Assembly: GCA_023702235.1 (NCBI GenBank) | Contig: JAMQCR010000001.1 | Location: forward strand, 620,001-684,000 | DNA from: Neobacillus pocheonensis | Lineage (GTDB): Bacteria > Bacillota > Bacilli > Bacillales > Cytobacillaceae | DNA length: 64,000 bases | Direction of reading: 5' to 3' | Shown: piece by piece, positions 1 to 11,896 of the stretch | Position numbering within the stretch: position 1 is the stretch's first letter | Layout: the number at the start of each line of letters is the position of its first letter | Program-made: the position numbers and the translations under genes | The notes under the pieces: generated by a model | What the model saw: the letters and a program-made list of their open reading frames with translations, nothing else | The model's database searches: none | Told to the model about the DNA's origin: nothing

Positions 1-609
1 AATACGGTTATAGTGGAAGCGAAAAAACTAAATGAACATGAACTAAAGAATTGGATAAAGGAACGAGCAAAAGCGAACGGAATCGAATTCGAATCCAATG
101 CCCTTGACCTATTACTCGCCCTTGTTGGAACGAATATGTTTATGATCTCAAGTGAAGTGAATAAATTAGCATTGTATGCCTCAGGGGAAAAGAAAATTGA
201 TGCTAAGCTCGTTGAAAAATTAGTGGCAAGGTCACTTGAGCAAAATATTTTTACGTTGATTGAAAAAGTAGTTCAAAGGAAGCTTGATGAAGCACTCCGA
301 ATTTATTTTGATTTGTTAAAGCAAAACGAGGAGCCCATTAAAATTTTGGCCTTACTTGCCGGACAATTTAGGCTAATTTATCAAGTAAAAGAACTCTCTC
401 GAAGAGGATATGGTCAACAGCAAATGGCAACTTACTTGAAAATCCATCCATTTCGTGTAAAACTTGCTGCGGGTCAAGCGAGTAAATTTACAGATGAAGA
501 ATTGGCATCATTCATGAAGCTCCTGGCAGAAGCCGATTACCAGATGAAAACCGGAGGCATGAATAAGTCTTTACTAATTGAAATGTTATTATTCCGGTTA
601 AAAAGGTAA
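1..609 (+). CDS. holA: DNA polymerase III delta subunit, C-terminal part (5' end outside window)
   Basis: The frame is open from base 1 and ends at TAA 607-609, so this is the last ~200 codons of a gene that starts upstream; the GTG at 13 is internal. The delta subunit opens the beta sliding clamp within the clamp-loader complex. The visible part matches the end of the AAA+ lid and the helical collar domain of HolA/YqeN (residues such as VEAKKLNEHELKNWIKERA, then FTLIEKVVQRK and a C-terminal NKSLLIEMLLFRL). Next to rpsT and gpr it sits exactly where yqeN lies in Bacillus. The missing N-terminus was not assessed. Confidence 0.93.
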   Translation, partial: NTVIVEAKKLNEHELKNWIKERAKANGIEFESNALDLLLALVGTNMFMISSEVNKLALYASGEKKIDAKLVEKLVARSLEQNIFTLIEKVVQRKLDEALRIYFDLLKQNEEPIKILALLAGQFRLIYQVKELSRRGYGQQQMATYLKIHPFRVKLAAGQASKFTDEELASFMKLLAEADYQMKTGGMNKSLLIEMLLFRLKR

Positions 610-610
610 A

Positions 611-644
611 AAAAACGATTCCTGGTTAGGAATCGTTTTTTTTT
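611..644. terminator. Bidirectional terminator between holA and rpsT
   Basis: A 12-bp perfect stem (AAAAACGATTCC / GGAATCGTTTTT) with a TGGTTA loop is flanked by A and T runs on both sides. It serves the convergent genes holA (+) and rpsT (-). Confidence 0.9.
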
Positions 645-655
645 ATGTGCTTTTA

Positions 656-916
656 TTATAGCGAGTTAGCTTTTTTCATTAGACGAGATTTTTTACGAGC
701 AGCAGCGTTCTTGTGGATAAGACCTTTTGCGGCAGCCTTGTCTAATTTACTTGAAGCGGATGCTAATACTTCTTTAGCAGCAGCACCGTCGTTATTTGAA
801 ATAGCAGCTTCTACTTTTTTCACAGCAGTACGCATTGAAGATTTCGCAGTTGTATTTTGAGCATTACGAGCTTCGCTTGTTTTTACACGCTTAATAGCAG
901 ATTTAATGTTAGGCAT
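656..916 (-). CDS. rpsT: 30S ribosomal protein S20
   Basis: Encodes the 86-residue S20 protein, which binds 16S rRNA early in small-subunit assembly. It starts [15 protein letters not shown] and is rich in Lys, Arg and Ala throughout ([16 protein letters not shown] near the end), the typical S20 composition. I chose the ATG at 914-916: a strong AGGAGGTGA ribosome site precedes it, whereas the GTG three codons upstream overlaps that site. It is transcribed divergently from gpr and convergently with holA, as in other Bacillus. Confidence 0.97.
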   Translation of the reverse strand: MPNIKSAIKRVKTSEARNAQNTTAKSSMRTAVKKVEAAISNNDGAAAKEVLASASSKLDKAAAKGLIHKNAAARKKSRLMKKANSL

Positions 917-1136
917 TACATTCACCTCCTACAAAGAATCGAGACTATATGAACTCGACTTTACATTCATAAAAAATTAATTCAGAACAAGAGATATTTT
1001 ATCAAACGTGCTAACCTTTTGCAATAGTTGTTTATAAAGGACAGAAATTATCATTCGCATGTTTTACCGAATATAGGGGGAAAATAGGAAATAGTTTCTA
1101 TTTTTCAAAGGAATTTTGGATGGGAGTGTTGCTAAC

Positions 1137-2261
1137 ATGAAAGAATCAGTTGATTTAAGCAAGTACTCTGTTCGTACAGATTTAGCCATTGAGGCAAGGG
1201 AAATGGTCCTTGCTGGTCTTGGTAATACTGTACAACAAGAGGAAAACCTTTCACAAATCGAAGGCGTCATTATAAAAGAAAAAGATGTTGAAGATATCAA
1301 AATTTCTTTAGTAGAAGTGACGAAGGAAGGAGAAAAACACTTAGGAAAAAAAGCTGGAAGATACTTAACAGTAGAAGTTCAAGGAATCCGTGGGCAGGAC
1401 ACTGAAATACAACAAAAGGTTGAGAAGATTTTTGCAAATGAATTTTCTCATTTCTTAGAGGGGTCAGGAATTAAGAAAACCGACTCTTGTCTTGTAGTAG
1501 GGCTTGGGAATTGGAATGTCACGCCAGATGCTTTGGGACCAATGGTCTGTGAAAATTTATTAATTACTCGTCATTTATTTCAACTGCAGCCAGAAAATGT
1601 GGAGGAAGGCTATCGTTCCGTAAGTGCCATATCGCCTGGTGTTATGGGATTAACCGGAATTGAGACAAGTGACATCATATTTGGTGTAGTGGAAAAATCA
1701 AAGCCCGATTTTGTGATTGCGATTGATGCATTAGCATCACGTTCAATCGAAAGGGTGAATTCGACCATTCAAATTTCTGATACAGGTATTCATCCGGGTT
1801 CCGGTGTTGGTAATAAAAGAAAGGAACTAAGTAAAGAAACATTGGGAATTCCCGTTATCGCCATTGGTGTCCCGACAGTTGTAGATGCTGTTTCGATTAC
1901 GAGTGATACCATTGATTTCATCCTTAAGCATTTTGGGAAGGAGCTTAGAGAAGGAAATCGTCCCTCAAGAGCGCTTGCACCAGCTGGGATGAGTTTTGGG
2001 GAACGCCGAAAGCTTACAGAGGAGGACTTGCCAGAAGAAAAACATCGCAAGACTTTTCTTGGGATGATTGGCACCTTAACTGATGAAGAAAAAAGAAAAT
2101 TGATTTATGAGGTGTTGTCACCAATCGGTCATAATTTGATGGTTACACCAAAGGAAGTAGATGTCTTTATCGAAGACATGGCAAACCTCATTGCCAATGG
2201 TTTAAATGCTTGTCTTCACAGTGCCGTTGATCAGGAAAATGCCGGGTATTATACAAAATAA
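1137..2261 (+). CDS. gpr: Spore germination protease GPR (endopeptidase of small acid-soluble proteins)
   Basis: 374 residues. GPR cleaves the SASP proteins that coat spore DNA during germination, supplying amino acids; it is made as a zymogen in the forespore and processes itself. The N-terminal [13 protein letters not shown] segment is the propeptide region typical of the family, and the body carries [16 protein letters not shown] and [16 protein letters not shown] chose the ATG at 1137, which follows GGGAG at a good distance; a TTG at 1116 would add seven residues. In B. subtilis spoIIP follows directly; here only 27 bp separate gpr from yqxA. Confidence 0.96.
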   Translation: MKESVDLSKYSVRTDLAIEAREMVLAGLGNTVQQEENLSQIEGVIIKEKDVEDIKISLVEVTKEGEKHLGKKAGRYLTVEVQGIRGQDTEIQQKVEKIFANEFSHFLEGSGIKKTDSCLVVGLGNWNVTPDALGPMVCENLLITRHLFQLQPENVEEGYRSVSAISPGVMGLTGIETSDIIFGVVEKSKPDFVIAIDALASRSIERVNSTIQISDTGIHPGSGVGNKRKELSKETLGIPVIAIGVPTVVDAVSITSDTIDFILKHFGKELREGNRPSRALAPAGMSFGERRKLTEEDLPEEKHRKTFLGMIGTLTDEEKRKLIYEVLSPIGHNLMVTPKEVDVFIEDMANLIANGLNACLHSAVDQENAGYYTK

Positions 2262-2288
2262 GCTGAATAAATATGTTAGGAGCATTTT

Positions 2289-2615
2289 ATGAAGATATTT
2301 ATGCTAAAAAGCATAGGAATTGCAGCTCTTATGTTTATCTCGGTTTTAGCAGGAATGCAAATGGCAAATAACGGGATTCATAAAATGAAGAGCTACAATG
2401 ATCCAAATTTTCAAGATGCCATCTCCATAAAAGAGAAAGACATTAACGGAAGAGCTTCATCATTAAGAGAAGTTTTAACTAGTCATGACTTCGAGGCAAA
2501 ACAAAAAAAACTTGAGGAATTAAGTTCTTTTAATATTTTCTCATCCATGGGAAAGAAGATGTCAGACGGGATATCCAGTGCTTCCGAGATACTTGTTCAT
2601 GTTATAACAAAATAA
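2289..2615 (+). CDS. yqxA: YqxA family protein (DUF3679)
   Basis: 108 residues of unknown function. An N-terminal hydrophobic segment (about residues 4-24, ending LAGMQMAN) suggests a single membrane anchor or uncleaved signal; the rest is charged (KQKKLEELSSFNIFSSMGKKMSDG). It resembles Bacillus YqxA, which normally lies between spoIIP and lepA. Here it follows gpr by 27 bp with a TTAGGAG ribosome site and probably shares the gpr transcript. I checked whether it could be a SpoIIP fragment: it has none of the SpoIIP amidase motifs, so it is not. Confidence 0.85.
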   Translation: MKIFMLKSIGIAALMFISVLAGMQMANNGIHKMKSYNDPNFQDAISIKEKDINGRASSLREVLTSHDFEAKQKKLEELSSFNIFSSMGKKMSDGISSASEILVHVITK

Positions 2616-2619
2616 TTTC

Positions 2620-2653
2620 AGAAATAGCGGAACCACACGGGACCGCTATTTCT
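2620..2653 (+). terminator. Stem-loop after yqxA, probable terminator
   Basis: A perfect 11-bp stem AGAAATAGCGG / CCGCTATTTCT with a 12-nt loop directly follows the yqxA stop. It lacks a good U tract, so it may act as an RNA-stabilising hairpin rather than an efficient terminator. Confidence 0.6.
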
Positions 2654-2683
2654 ATGGAAAAAAAGGATGAATTCTAGTTTTCG

Positions 2684-2712
2684 TTGAATCTTAATTCCCC
2701 TACTGATATAAT
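2684..2712 (+). promoter_or_regulatory. Sigma-A promoter of lepA
   Basis: TTGAAT, a 17-bp spacer, then a consensus TATAAT ending about 40 bp before the lepA start. Confidence 0.75.
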
Positions 2713-2754
2713 CAAAAATAGTGTACATGTGCGAGTATAGTAGGAGTGAACGTC

Positions 2755-4590
2755 ATGAACAGAGAAGAAAAACTCAAACGACAAGCTAAAATAAGGAATT
2801 TTTCAATTATCGCCCATATAGACCATGGGAAATCAACATTGGCTGACCGTATTTTAGAAAAGACAAATGCATTATCATCCCGGGAAATGAAAGCCCAGCT
2901 ATTGGATTCTATGGACCTCGAACGTGAACGCGGGATTACGATAAAATTAAATGCAGTACAGTTAAAATACAAAGCAAAAGATGGAGAAGAATACATTTTC
3001 CACTTAATTGATACACCAGGACACGTCGATTTTACTTATGAGGTTTCGCGAAGCCTTGCTGCATGTGAAGGGGCTATTTTAGTCGTTGATGCTGCACAAG
3101 GAATTGAAGCACAGACACTAGCGAATGTTTATCTTGCACTAGATAACAACCTTGAGATTTTACCAGTAATTAACAAAATTGACTTACCAAGTGCTGAGCC
3201 TGAAAGAGTTCGTAATGAAATTGAAGAAGTTATTGGCTTAGACGCCTCTGAAGCTGTTTTGGCTTCTGCTAAAGCTGGAATTGGTATTGAAGAAATTCTT
3301 GAACAAGTGGTAAAAACCGTACCAGCGCCAACAGGAGATCCTGAAGCGCCACTAAAAGCTTTGATTTTTGATTCTTTATATGATGCTTACCGCGGTGTTG
3401 TTGCCTATATTCGCGTCGTTGAAGGATCTGTTAAGGTCGGCGATAAAGTTAGAATGATGGCCACTGGGAAAGAGTTTGAAGTAAATGAAGTAGGCGTTTT
3501 TACGCCGAAATCCGTTTTGCTTGATGAGTTAACAGTCGGGGATGTTGGCTTTTTAACTGCATCAATTAAAAATGTCGGAGATACTCGAGTTGGGGATACG
3601 ATTACGAATGCTAGAAATGGTGCTACTGAAGCACTCCCAGGGTATCGTAAGCTAAATCCAATGGTATATTGCGGACTTTATCCGATTGATACAGCAAGAT
3701 TTAATGATTTACGTGAAGCCCTTGAAAAGCTGCAATTAAATGATTCGGCACTCCAATTTGAACCTGAAACCTCCCAAGCACTTGGATTTGGCTTCCGCTG
3801 TGGATTTTTAGGACTTCTTCATATGGAAATCATTCAGGAACGGATTGAGCGAGAATTTAAAATTGATTTAATCACAACCGCACCAAGTGTTATTTATCAT
3901 GTTCATATGACAGATGGTTCTGAACTAAATGTTGATAATCCATCTAACTTGCCTGAGCCACAGAAAATTGATCGTGTTGAGGAGCCATACGTAAAAGCAA
4001 CCATGATGGCACCGAATGATTATGTTGGGTCGATTATGGAACTTTGCCAGCTAAAACGAGGGATTTTCGTTGATATGCAGTACTTGGCTGAAAATAGGGT
4101 AAGTATTATTTACGAGATGCCATTAGCAGAAATTGTGTATGATTTCTTTGATCAATTGAAATCGAGTACAAGAGGATACGCTTCCTTTGATTACGAACTT
4201 ATTGGTTATAAACCTTCCAAACTGGTTAAGATGGATATATTACTAAATGCTGAAAAAGTGGATGCCCTTAGCTTTATCGTTCATAATGATTTTGCTTATG
4301 AACGTGGAAAAATAATTGTAGAAAAGCTAAAGGAATTAATTCCAAGACAACAATTCGAAGTACCTATTCAAGCGGCAATTGGTCAAAAAATTGTTGCACG
4401 CTCAACGATTAAAGCGATGCGTAAAAACGTATTAGCAAAATGCTATGGCGGGGATATTTCTCGAAAACGAAAATTATTAGAAAAGCAAAAAGAAGGAAAG
4501 AAACGGATGAAACAAGTTGGATCCGTTGAAGTACCACAAGAAGCATTTATGGCTGTCCTAAAAATGGACGATACAAATACAAAAAAATAA
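2755..4590 (+). CDS. lepA: Elongation factor 4 (LepA), ribosome-associated GTPase
   Basis: 611 residues. EF4 is a translational GTPase with an EF-G-like fold but no domain IV; it acts in ribosome assembly and under translational stress. G1 is AHIDHGKST (residues 20-28), G3 DTPGHVDF (about 84-91) and G4 NKID. The C-terminal part ([26 protein letters not shown]) is the LepA-specific CTD that contacts the A site. I chose the ATG at 2755 because TAGGAG precedes it at normal spacing; a GTG at 2746 would overlap the site. It has its own promoter and a terminator-like hairpin behind it. Confidence 0.97.
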   Translation: MNREEKLKRQAKIRNFSIIAHIDHGKSTLADRILEKTNALSSREMKAQLLDSMDLERERGITIKLNAVQLKYKAKDGEEYIFHLIDTPGHVDFTYEVSRSLAACEGAILVVDAAQGIEAQTLANVYLALDNNLEILPVINKIDLPSAEPERVRNEIEEVIGLDASEAVLASAKAGIGIEEILEQVVKTVPAPTGDPEAPLKALIFDSLYDAYRGVVAYIRVVEGSVKVGDKVRMMATGKEFEVNEVGVFTPKSVLLDELTVGDVGFLTASIKNVGDTRVGDTITNARNGATEALPGYRKLNPMVYCGLYPIDTARFNDLREALEKLQLNDSALQFEPETSQALGFGFRCGFLGLLHMEIIQERIEREFKIDLITTAPSVIYHVHMTDGSELNVDNPSNLPEPQKIDRVEEPYVKATMMAPNDYVGSIMELCQLKRGIFVDMQYLAENRVSIIYEMPLAEIVYDFFDQLKSSTRGYASFDYELIGYKPSKLVKMDILLNAEKVDALSFIVHNDFAYERGKIIVEKLKELIPRQQFEVPIQAAIGQKIVARSTIKAMRKNVLAKCYGGDISRKRKLLEKQKEGKKRMKQVGSVEVPQEAFMAVLKMDDTNTKK

Positions 4591-4598
4591 ACTTGCGG

Positions 4599-4642
4599 GA
4601 GGTTAGGACAAGCCTTATTATAGGCAAGCTTAGCCTCTTTTT
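4599..4642 (+). terminator. Terminator after lepA
   Basis: An imperfect inverted repeat (GAGGTTAGGACAAGCC with GGCAAGCTTAGCCTC) is followed by five T residues, just before the hemW ribosome site. Confidence 0.65.
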
Positions 4643-4665
4643 GTTACATGTTAGGAGTGTTAAAT

Positions 4666-5811
4666 ATGATTAAAGCTGCCTATCTCCATATACCTTTCTG
4701 TGAACATATTTGTCATTACTGCGATTTTAATAAAGTGTTTCTAAAAGGGCAGCCTGTAGATGAATATTTACGTGCTCTTGATCAAGAAATGAAGAGGACA
4801 CTAAGTCAGTATCCGACTAACAATTTAGATACAATATTTGTAGGTGGCGGTACACCTACATCATTAAATGAGCAGCAGCTCGAAAGATTTTGTGAAAATA
4901 TAAACAAAAACCTACCTAAAAGTGAAGAACTCGAATTTACCTTTGAGGCAAATCCGGGTGATTTAACAAAAGCGAAATTACAAATATTAAAAGATGCTGG
5001 TGTTAATCGCATTAGTCTAGGTGTCCAAACCTTTAATGAAGAGCTATTGCAAAAAATCGGTCGTGTTCACCGAAAGAAAGACGTTTTTCAATCTATTGAG
5101 AATGCAAAAACGGTAGGCTTTCAAAATATCAGTATCGACTTAATCTTTAGCTTACCGACACAGACGCTTGCTGACTTTAAAGAATCTTTAACAGAGGCAT
5201 TTTCTCTCGATATTTCTCATTACTCTGCCTATTCGTTAATTATAGAACCAAAGACTGTTTTTTATAATTTAATGAAAAAAGGTAAGCTTCCCACTCCTGG
5301 TGAAGATCTCGAAGCTTCCATGTATGAACTCTTAATGGAGGAAATGAAAAAAAATGGTTTTAGACAATACGAAATAAGCAATTTTTCCAAACCTGGCTTT
5401 GAAAGTAAGCATAACTTGACTTATTGGAATAACGATTATTATTATGGCTTCGGAGCAGGGGCACATAGTTATCTTAATGGGCTGAGACGGTCTAATTCTG
5501 GTCCGTTAAAAAAATATATTGACCAAATTAACAATGGAGTGTTACCTGTTTTTGAAGAGCATGAAGTAACGAAGGCGGAACAAATGGAAGAAGAAATGTT
5601 TTTAGGGTTACGTAAAGCTGAAGGAGTATCGATTCCTGATTTTACCCGCAAATTTGGAAAAGACCCACTCCAATTATTTAACAGTGAGATTGAGGATTTA
5701 GTTGGGAAACAATGGTTAGAAGTGAATGAAAATAATATATATTTAACTAAAAGGGGGCGACTTCTAGGAAACGAAGTTTTTCAATCATTTTTAGGAGTGT
5801 GTAATGATTGA
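4666..5811 (+). CDS. hemW: Radical SAM heme chaperone HemW (coproporphyrinogen oxidase-like)
   Basis: 381 residues. HemW-type proteins resemble the oxygen-independent coproporphyrinogen III oxidase HemN but act as heme-binding chaperones. The radical-SAM cysteines are C12, C16 and C19 (HIPFCEHICHYCDF), followed by the glycine motif VGGGTPT; the C-terminal half has the HemN-C domain (HNLTYWNNDYYYGFGAGAHSY). I chose the ATG at 4666 (TAGGAG 8 bases upstream); the frame is open five codons further. In Bacillus this gene always precedes hrcA, and here the hrcA promoter overlaps its stop codon. Confidence 0.93.
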   Translation: MIKAAYLHIPFCEHICHYCDFNKVFLKGQPVDEYLRALDQEMKRTLSQYPTNNLDTIFVGGGTPTSLNEQQLERFCENINKNLPKSEELEFTFEANPGDLTKAKLQILKDAGVNRISLGVQTFNEELLQKIGRVHRKKDVFQSIENAKTVGFQNISIDLIFSLPTQTLADFKESLTEAFSLDISHYSAYSLIIEPKTVFYNLMKKGKLPTPGEDLEASMYELLMEEMKKNGFRQYEISNFSKPGFESKHNLTYWNNDYYYGFGAGAHSYLNGLRRSNSGPLKKYIDQINNGVLPVFEEHEVTKAEQMEEEMFLGLRKAEGVSIPDFTRKFGKDPLQLFNSEIEDLVGKQWLEVNENNIYLTKRGRLLGNEVFQSFLGVCND

Positions 5812-5836
5812 CACCATCCCCCCTTTTTATGATAAT
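5808..5836 (+). promoter_or_regulatory. Sigma-A promoter of the hrcA-dnaK operon
   Basis: A consensus TTGACA that overlaps the hemW stop, a 17-bp spacer and GATAAT. The CIRCE operator lies 12 bp downstream, so repressor bound there would block initiation. Confidence 0.8.
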
Positions 5837-5848
5837 TTATTAATATAA

Positions 5849-5875
5849 TTAGCACTCGGTTACTATGAGTGCTAA
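5849..5875 (+). promoter_or_regulatory. CIRCE operator (HrcA binding site)
   Basis: A perfect match to the class I heat-shock operator: TTAGCACTC, nine bases, GAGTGCTAA. HrcA binds it when folded by GroE and is lost from it on heat shock. It lies 14 bp before the hrcA start codon. Confidence 0.98.
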
Positions 5876-5889
5876 CAGAGGTGATGCAT

Positions 5890-6920
5890 GTGTTAACAGA
5901 TCGTCAATTATTGATTCTTCAGGTTATTGTTGATGACTTTATTCGATCTGCACAACCTGTCGGCTCTAGAAGTTTGTCGAAAAAAGAGGAAATATCATTC
6001 AGTTCGGCGACGATTCGCAATGAAATGGCTGATTTAGAAGAGATGGGGTTTATTGAAAAGACTCATACTTCTTCGGGGCGTGTCCCATCGGAAAAGGGTT
6101 ATCGGTATTATGTTGATCATTTGCTTTCGCCTCAAATATTGAATCAGCAGGATATTTCCATTATCCACTCCATTTTTGCTGAGAAAATTTTTGAGTTTGA
6201 AAAGATTATTCAAAAATCGGCAAAGATTTTATCTGAACTTACCAACTATACGTCAATTGTTCTTGGGCTGCCGTTAGTATCAATAAGTTAAAAAGAATTC
6301 AAATTATCCCTTTAAACGAAGAAACAGCAGTTGCCATTTTTGTTACCGACACAGGTCATGTGGAAAATCGGACCTTTAAGTTGCCAGCTTCTGTTGATGT
6401 TAGTGATTTAGAGAAAATGGTAAATATCCTGAATGAGCGTTTAGCAGGGGTTCCGCTTGATGAATTAAATGATAAAATCTATAAAGAAGTTGCCATGCTG
6501 CTAAGGCAGCATATCCATAACTACGATTTTATGATGAACACCATCGCTGAATCGTTTAAAATGCCAGTTAATGAAAAACTATTTTTCGGCGGAAAAACAA
6601 ATATGTTAAGCCAGCCGGAATTCCACGATATTGCAAAAATCCGCAGCCTTTTAAACATGATTGACCAAGAAGAATGGTTTTATAATTTAATTAGAAAAGA
6701 GTCAGCTGGTATTCATGTGAAAATTGGCAGAGAAAACAATATTAGTGCTATGGATAATTGTAGTTTAATCACAGCCACTTATTCAGTGGGAGCTGAAAAA
6801 TTGGGGACAATTGCTATCCTTGGTCCAACAAGAATGGAATATTCTCGCGTAATTGGCTTACTTCAGTTATTGAGCCAGGATTTGACTGCTGTGTTAACTA
6901 AACTGTATCAAAATAATTAG
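5890..6920 (+). CDS. hrcA: Heat-inducible transcription repressor HrcA (frameshifted in this sequence)
   Basis: HrcA represses the dnaK and groE operons by binding CIRCE. The N-terminal winged helix is clear ([23 protein letters not shown], then [18 protein letters not shown]). The frame breaks near 6265-6270. Reading GGGCCTGCC where the sequence has GGGCTGCC gives [18 protein letters not shown], matching the family, and restores a 343-residue protein, the B. subtilis length. I chose GTG 5890 (AGAGGTGAT upstream; [11 protein letters not shown] fits relatives). It is the first gene of the operon hrcA-grpE-dnaK-dnaJ-prmA. A read error is much more likely than real loss. Confidence 0.93.
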
Positions 6921-7022
6921 TGCAGGAAATATTGAGTATGGGTGGAACGTTTTCGTTTAACCCCTTTACTTGGATGATGAATTTCTCAATATAATAAAAC
7001 CCTTTAAGGGAGGTGAGTAAGT

Positions 7023-9475
<2,453 letters not shown>

Positions 9476-9488
9476 TCGGCTGAAGAGC

Positions 9489-9530
9489 AAGAAAAGTCAA
9501 AGTCAGTCAATCGGCTTTGGCTTTTTCTTG
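9489..9530 (+). terminator. Stem-loop after dnaK
   Basis: A long stem (AAGAAAAGTCAAAG with CTTTGGCTTTTTCTT, one wobble) ends in a T-rich arm. It probably attenuates transcription between dnaK and dnaJ, since dnaJ lies only ~200 bp downstream. Confidence 0.7.
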
Positions 9531-9627
9531 GCTAATCAGAATTTATATTCATAAATTCTGAACTTATTAGTGCAACTACAGCTTTGTTTTCGCCTAACGG
9601 CTCGCCAATCGGCGAGTTTTCTTTATG
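9531..9627 (+). repeat. Structured ~97-bp intergenic repeat, copy 1
   Basis: The sequence contains two perfect palindromes, CAGAATTTAT-ATTC-ATAAATTCTG and CTCGCC-AATC-GGCGAG, and ends TTTTCTTTATG. A closely similar copy lies in opposite orientation at 38302-38386; this copy has about 10 extra bases in the middle. It looks like a small dispersed, non-coding element of the MITE/REP kind. It fills most of the dnaK-dnaJ gap. Confidence 0.8.
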
Positions 9628-9710
9628 TTTTTAACAATGCTTTTTATTGCAAAATAGTTCACAAGGGTGTTACAATAATCTTTATGTGACAGATTCGGGA
9701 GTGGTAATCA

Positions 9711-10839
9711 ATGAGTAAACGAGATTACTATGAAGGTGCTTGGGGTAAGTAAAGGCGCTTCAAAGGATGAAATAAAAAAGGCTTATCGAAAGCTCTCCAA
9801 ACAATATCATCCAGATATTAATAAAGAGCCAGATGCAGCTGATAAATTTAAGGAAATAGCTGAAGCTTATGAAGTTTTAAGCGATGATCAAAAAAAGTCC
9901 CACTATGATCAATTCGGTCATACTGATCCAAATCAAGGTTTTGGAGGTGGCGGTGATTTTGGCGGCGGCTTTGGCGGTTTTGAAGATATATTCAATACCT
10001 TCTTTGGAGGTGGCGGTTCTAGGAGAAGAGATCCTAATGCGCCAAGGCAAGGGGCAGACCTTCAGTACACAATGACCGTTTCGTTTGAAGAAGCAGCATT
10101 CGGGAAAGAAACAGATATTGAAATTCCACGAGAAGAAACATGCGAGACATGTAGCGGTTCTGGTGCAAAGCCAGGGACGAACCCTGAGACATGTCAGCAC
10201 TGCCATGGAACAGGGCAGTTAAATGTTGAGCAAAACACTCCATTTGGTAGAATTGTTAATCGTCGAACTTGTCATTACTGTAATGGGACTGGAAAAGAGA
10301 TTAAACATAAATGTACAACCTGCGGTGGCGCAGGAAAAGTGAAGAAACGGAAAAAAATCCATGTGAAAATTCCTGCGGGTATTGACGATGGTCAACAGCT
10401 AAGAATGTCTGGTCAAGGTGAAGCTGGTATAAACGGAAGGCCTTCAGGGGATCTTTATGTTGTCTTCCATGTCCGTGCACATGAATTTTTTGAAAGAGAT
10501 GGCGATGATATTTATTGTGAAATGCCAATCACTTTTGTTCAAGCATCATTAGGTGATGAAATCGAGGTCCCAACCTTACACGGAAAAGTAAAGCTAAAAG
10601 TCCCTTCAGGAACGCAAACAGGAACCAAATTCCGTTTAAAGGGAAAAGGGGTACCAAATGTCCGTGGATATGGAGTAGGAGATCAGCATATTCTTGTGCG
10701 CATCATAACTCCAACGAAGCTAACTGATAAGCAAAAACAGCTTTTACGTGAATTTGCTGATATAAGTGGTTCTGCTCCAATTGGTGATCATGAAAAAAGT
10801 TTTTTTTCTAAAGTAAAACGTGCCTTTAAAGGCGAGTAA
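9711..10839 (+). CDS. dnaJ: Chaperone protein DnaJ (frameshifted near the start)
   Basis: DnaJ delivers substrates to DnaK and stimulates its ATPase. The true start is ATG 9711 (MSKRDYYE). One extra G at 9735-9736 breaks the frame; removing it gives [21 protein letters not shown] and a 375-residue protein, the B. subtilis length. The J domain has the HPD motif (QYHPDINKE), followed by a Gly/Phe-rich region and four CxxCxGxG zinc motifs ([32 protein letters not shown]). This indel is not at a GGCC site. It is fourth in the hrcA operon. Confidence 0.95.
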
Positions 10840-10857
10840 GGATTGGAGTTGGTAGAT

Positions 10858-11799
10858 TTGAAGTGGTCCGAGATTAGTATCCACACAACAAATGAAGCGA
10901 TCGAACCTATTTCTCATATTTTACATGAAGCTGGTGCGAGCGGTGTAGTCATTGAAGATCCATTTGATCTCACGAAGGAAAGAGAAGATCAATTTGGGGA
11001 AATCTACCAACTCAATCCAGATGATTATCCAGAAGAAGGGGTAATCGTAAAAGCGTATTTACCAGTTAACAGCTTTTTAGGTGAAACGGTAGACGCGATT
11101 AAAGAATCGATTAATAATTTAATCATCTATAATATTGATATAGGGATAAACAAAGTTACCATTAGTGAAGTAAACGAGGAAGAATGGGCAACGGCATGGA
11201 AAAAATACTATAATCCTGTTAAAATCTCTGAGAAATTCACGATTGTCCCAACCTGGGAAATTTATACACCTGTTAGCAGTGATGAACTTATTATTGAATT
11301 AGATCCGGGAATGGCATTTGGCACAGGAACACATCCGACAACCGTTATGTGTATCCAGGCTCTTGAACGAACCGTCCGTTCTGGTGATCGAGTGATTGAT
11401 GTTGGGACCGGGTCTGGGGTATTAAGCATTGCAGCTGCGATGCTAGGAGCTGAAGATGTCCGTGCTTTTGACCTTGATGAAGTTGCAGTAACAACGGCAA
11501 AACTAAATATCAAGTTAAATAAAGTAAATGAAGTTGTAACCACATCACAAAATAACCTTCTTGATGGTGTTGAGGAAAATTCAGCAGATGTTATCGTTGC
11601 CAATATCTTGGCGGAAGTTATTTTACGTTTTACAGATGATGTTGCCCATGTGGTTAAGCCAGGAGGTTCTTTTATTGCCTCAGGTATTATCCAGCAGAAA
11701 AAAGACCAAGTCAAAGATGCATTGGTCGATGCTGGGTTTGAAATAACCGAAACCATCCTAATGGAAGATTGGGTTGCCATTATCGCGAAAAGGAAATAA
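10858..11799 (+). CDS. prmA: Ribosomal protein L11 methyltransferase
   Basis: 313 residues. PrmA methylates ribosomal protein L11 with S-adenosylmethionine. The SAM-binding core is [20 protein letters not shown], followed by the acidic FDLDEVA and the catalytic-side NILAEV. I chose the TTG at 10858, giving [19 protein letters not shown] as in relatives; the frame is open five codons earlier. It lies 18 bp behind dnaJ and ends the heat-shock operon, which closes at a terminator. Confidence 0.95.
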   Translation: MKWSEISIHTTNEAIEPISHILHEAGASGVVIEDPFDLTKEREDQFGEIYQLNPDDYPEEGVIVKAYLPVNSFLGETVDAIKESINNLIIYNIDIGINKVTISEVNEEEWATAWKKYYNPVKISEKFTIVPTWEIYTPVSSDELIIELDPGMAFGTGTHPTTVMCIQALERTVRSGDRVIDVGTGSGVLSIAAAMLGAEDVRAFDLDEVAVTTAKLNIKLNKVNEVVTTSQNNLLDGVEENSADVIVANILAEVILRFTDDVAHVVKPGGSFIASGIIQQKKDQVKDALVDAGFEITETILMEDWVAIIAKRK

Positions 11800-11804
11800 T
11801 GATT

Positions 11805-11833
11805 AAAAAAGGGGCATGGGAACCCCTTTTTTT
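11805..11833 (+). terminator. Terminator after prmA
   Basis: AAAAAAGGGG / CCCCTTTTTTT stem with a short loop, directly after the prmA stop. Confidence 0.88.
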
Positions 11834-11896
11834 CTTTTAAAAATTGCTTCATACTAGTAAAATTAGGAGTAAAATGCTGTAGAGAGGGTGTATCGT

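Noticed and set aside
645..860. Plus-strand open frame opposite rpsT
   Set aside because: It is the complement of the S20 gene and has no start signal.
2289..2615. Truncated SpoIIP
   Set aside because: The residues fit YqxA (DUF3679) from end to end and carry no SpoIIP catalytic motif; the length is normal for YqxA.
9877..10206. Antisense open frame inside dnaJ
   Set aside because: No ribosome site, odd composition, and it lies wholly on top of a clearly conserved gene; the same holds for the other antisense frames in lepA, prmA, pstS and glyQS.
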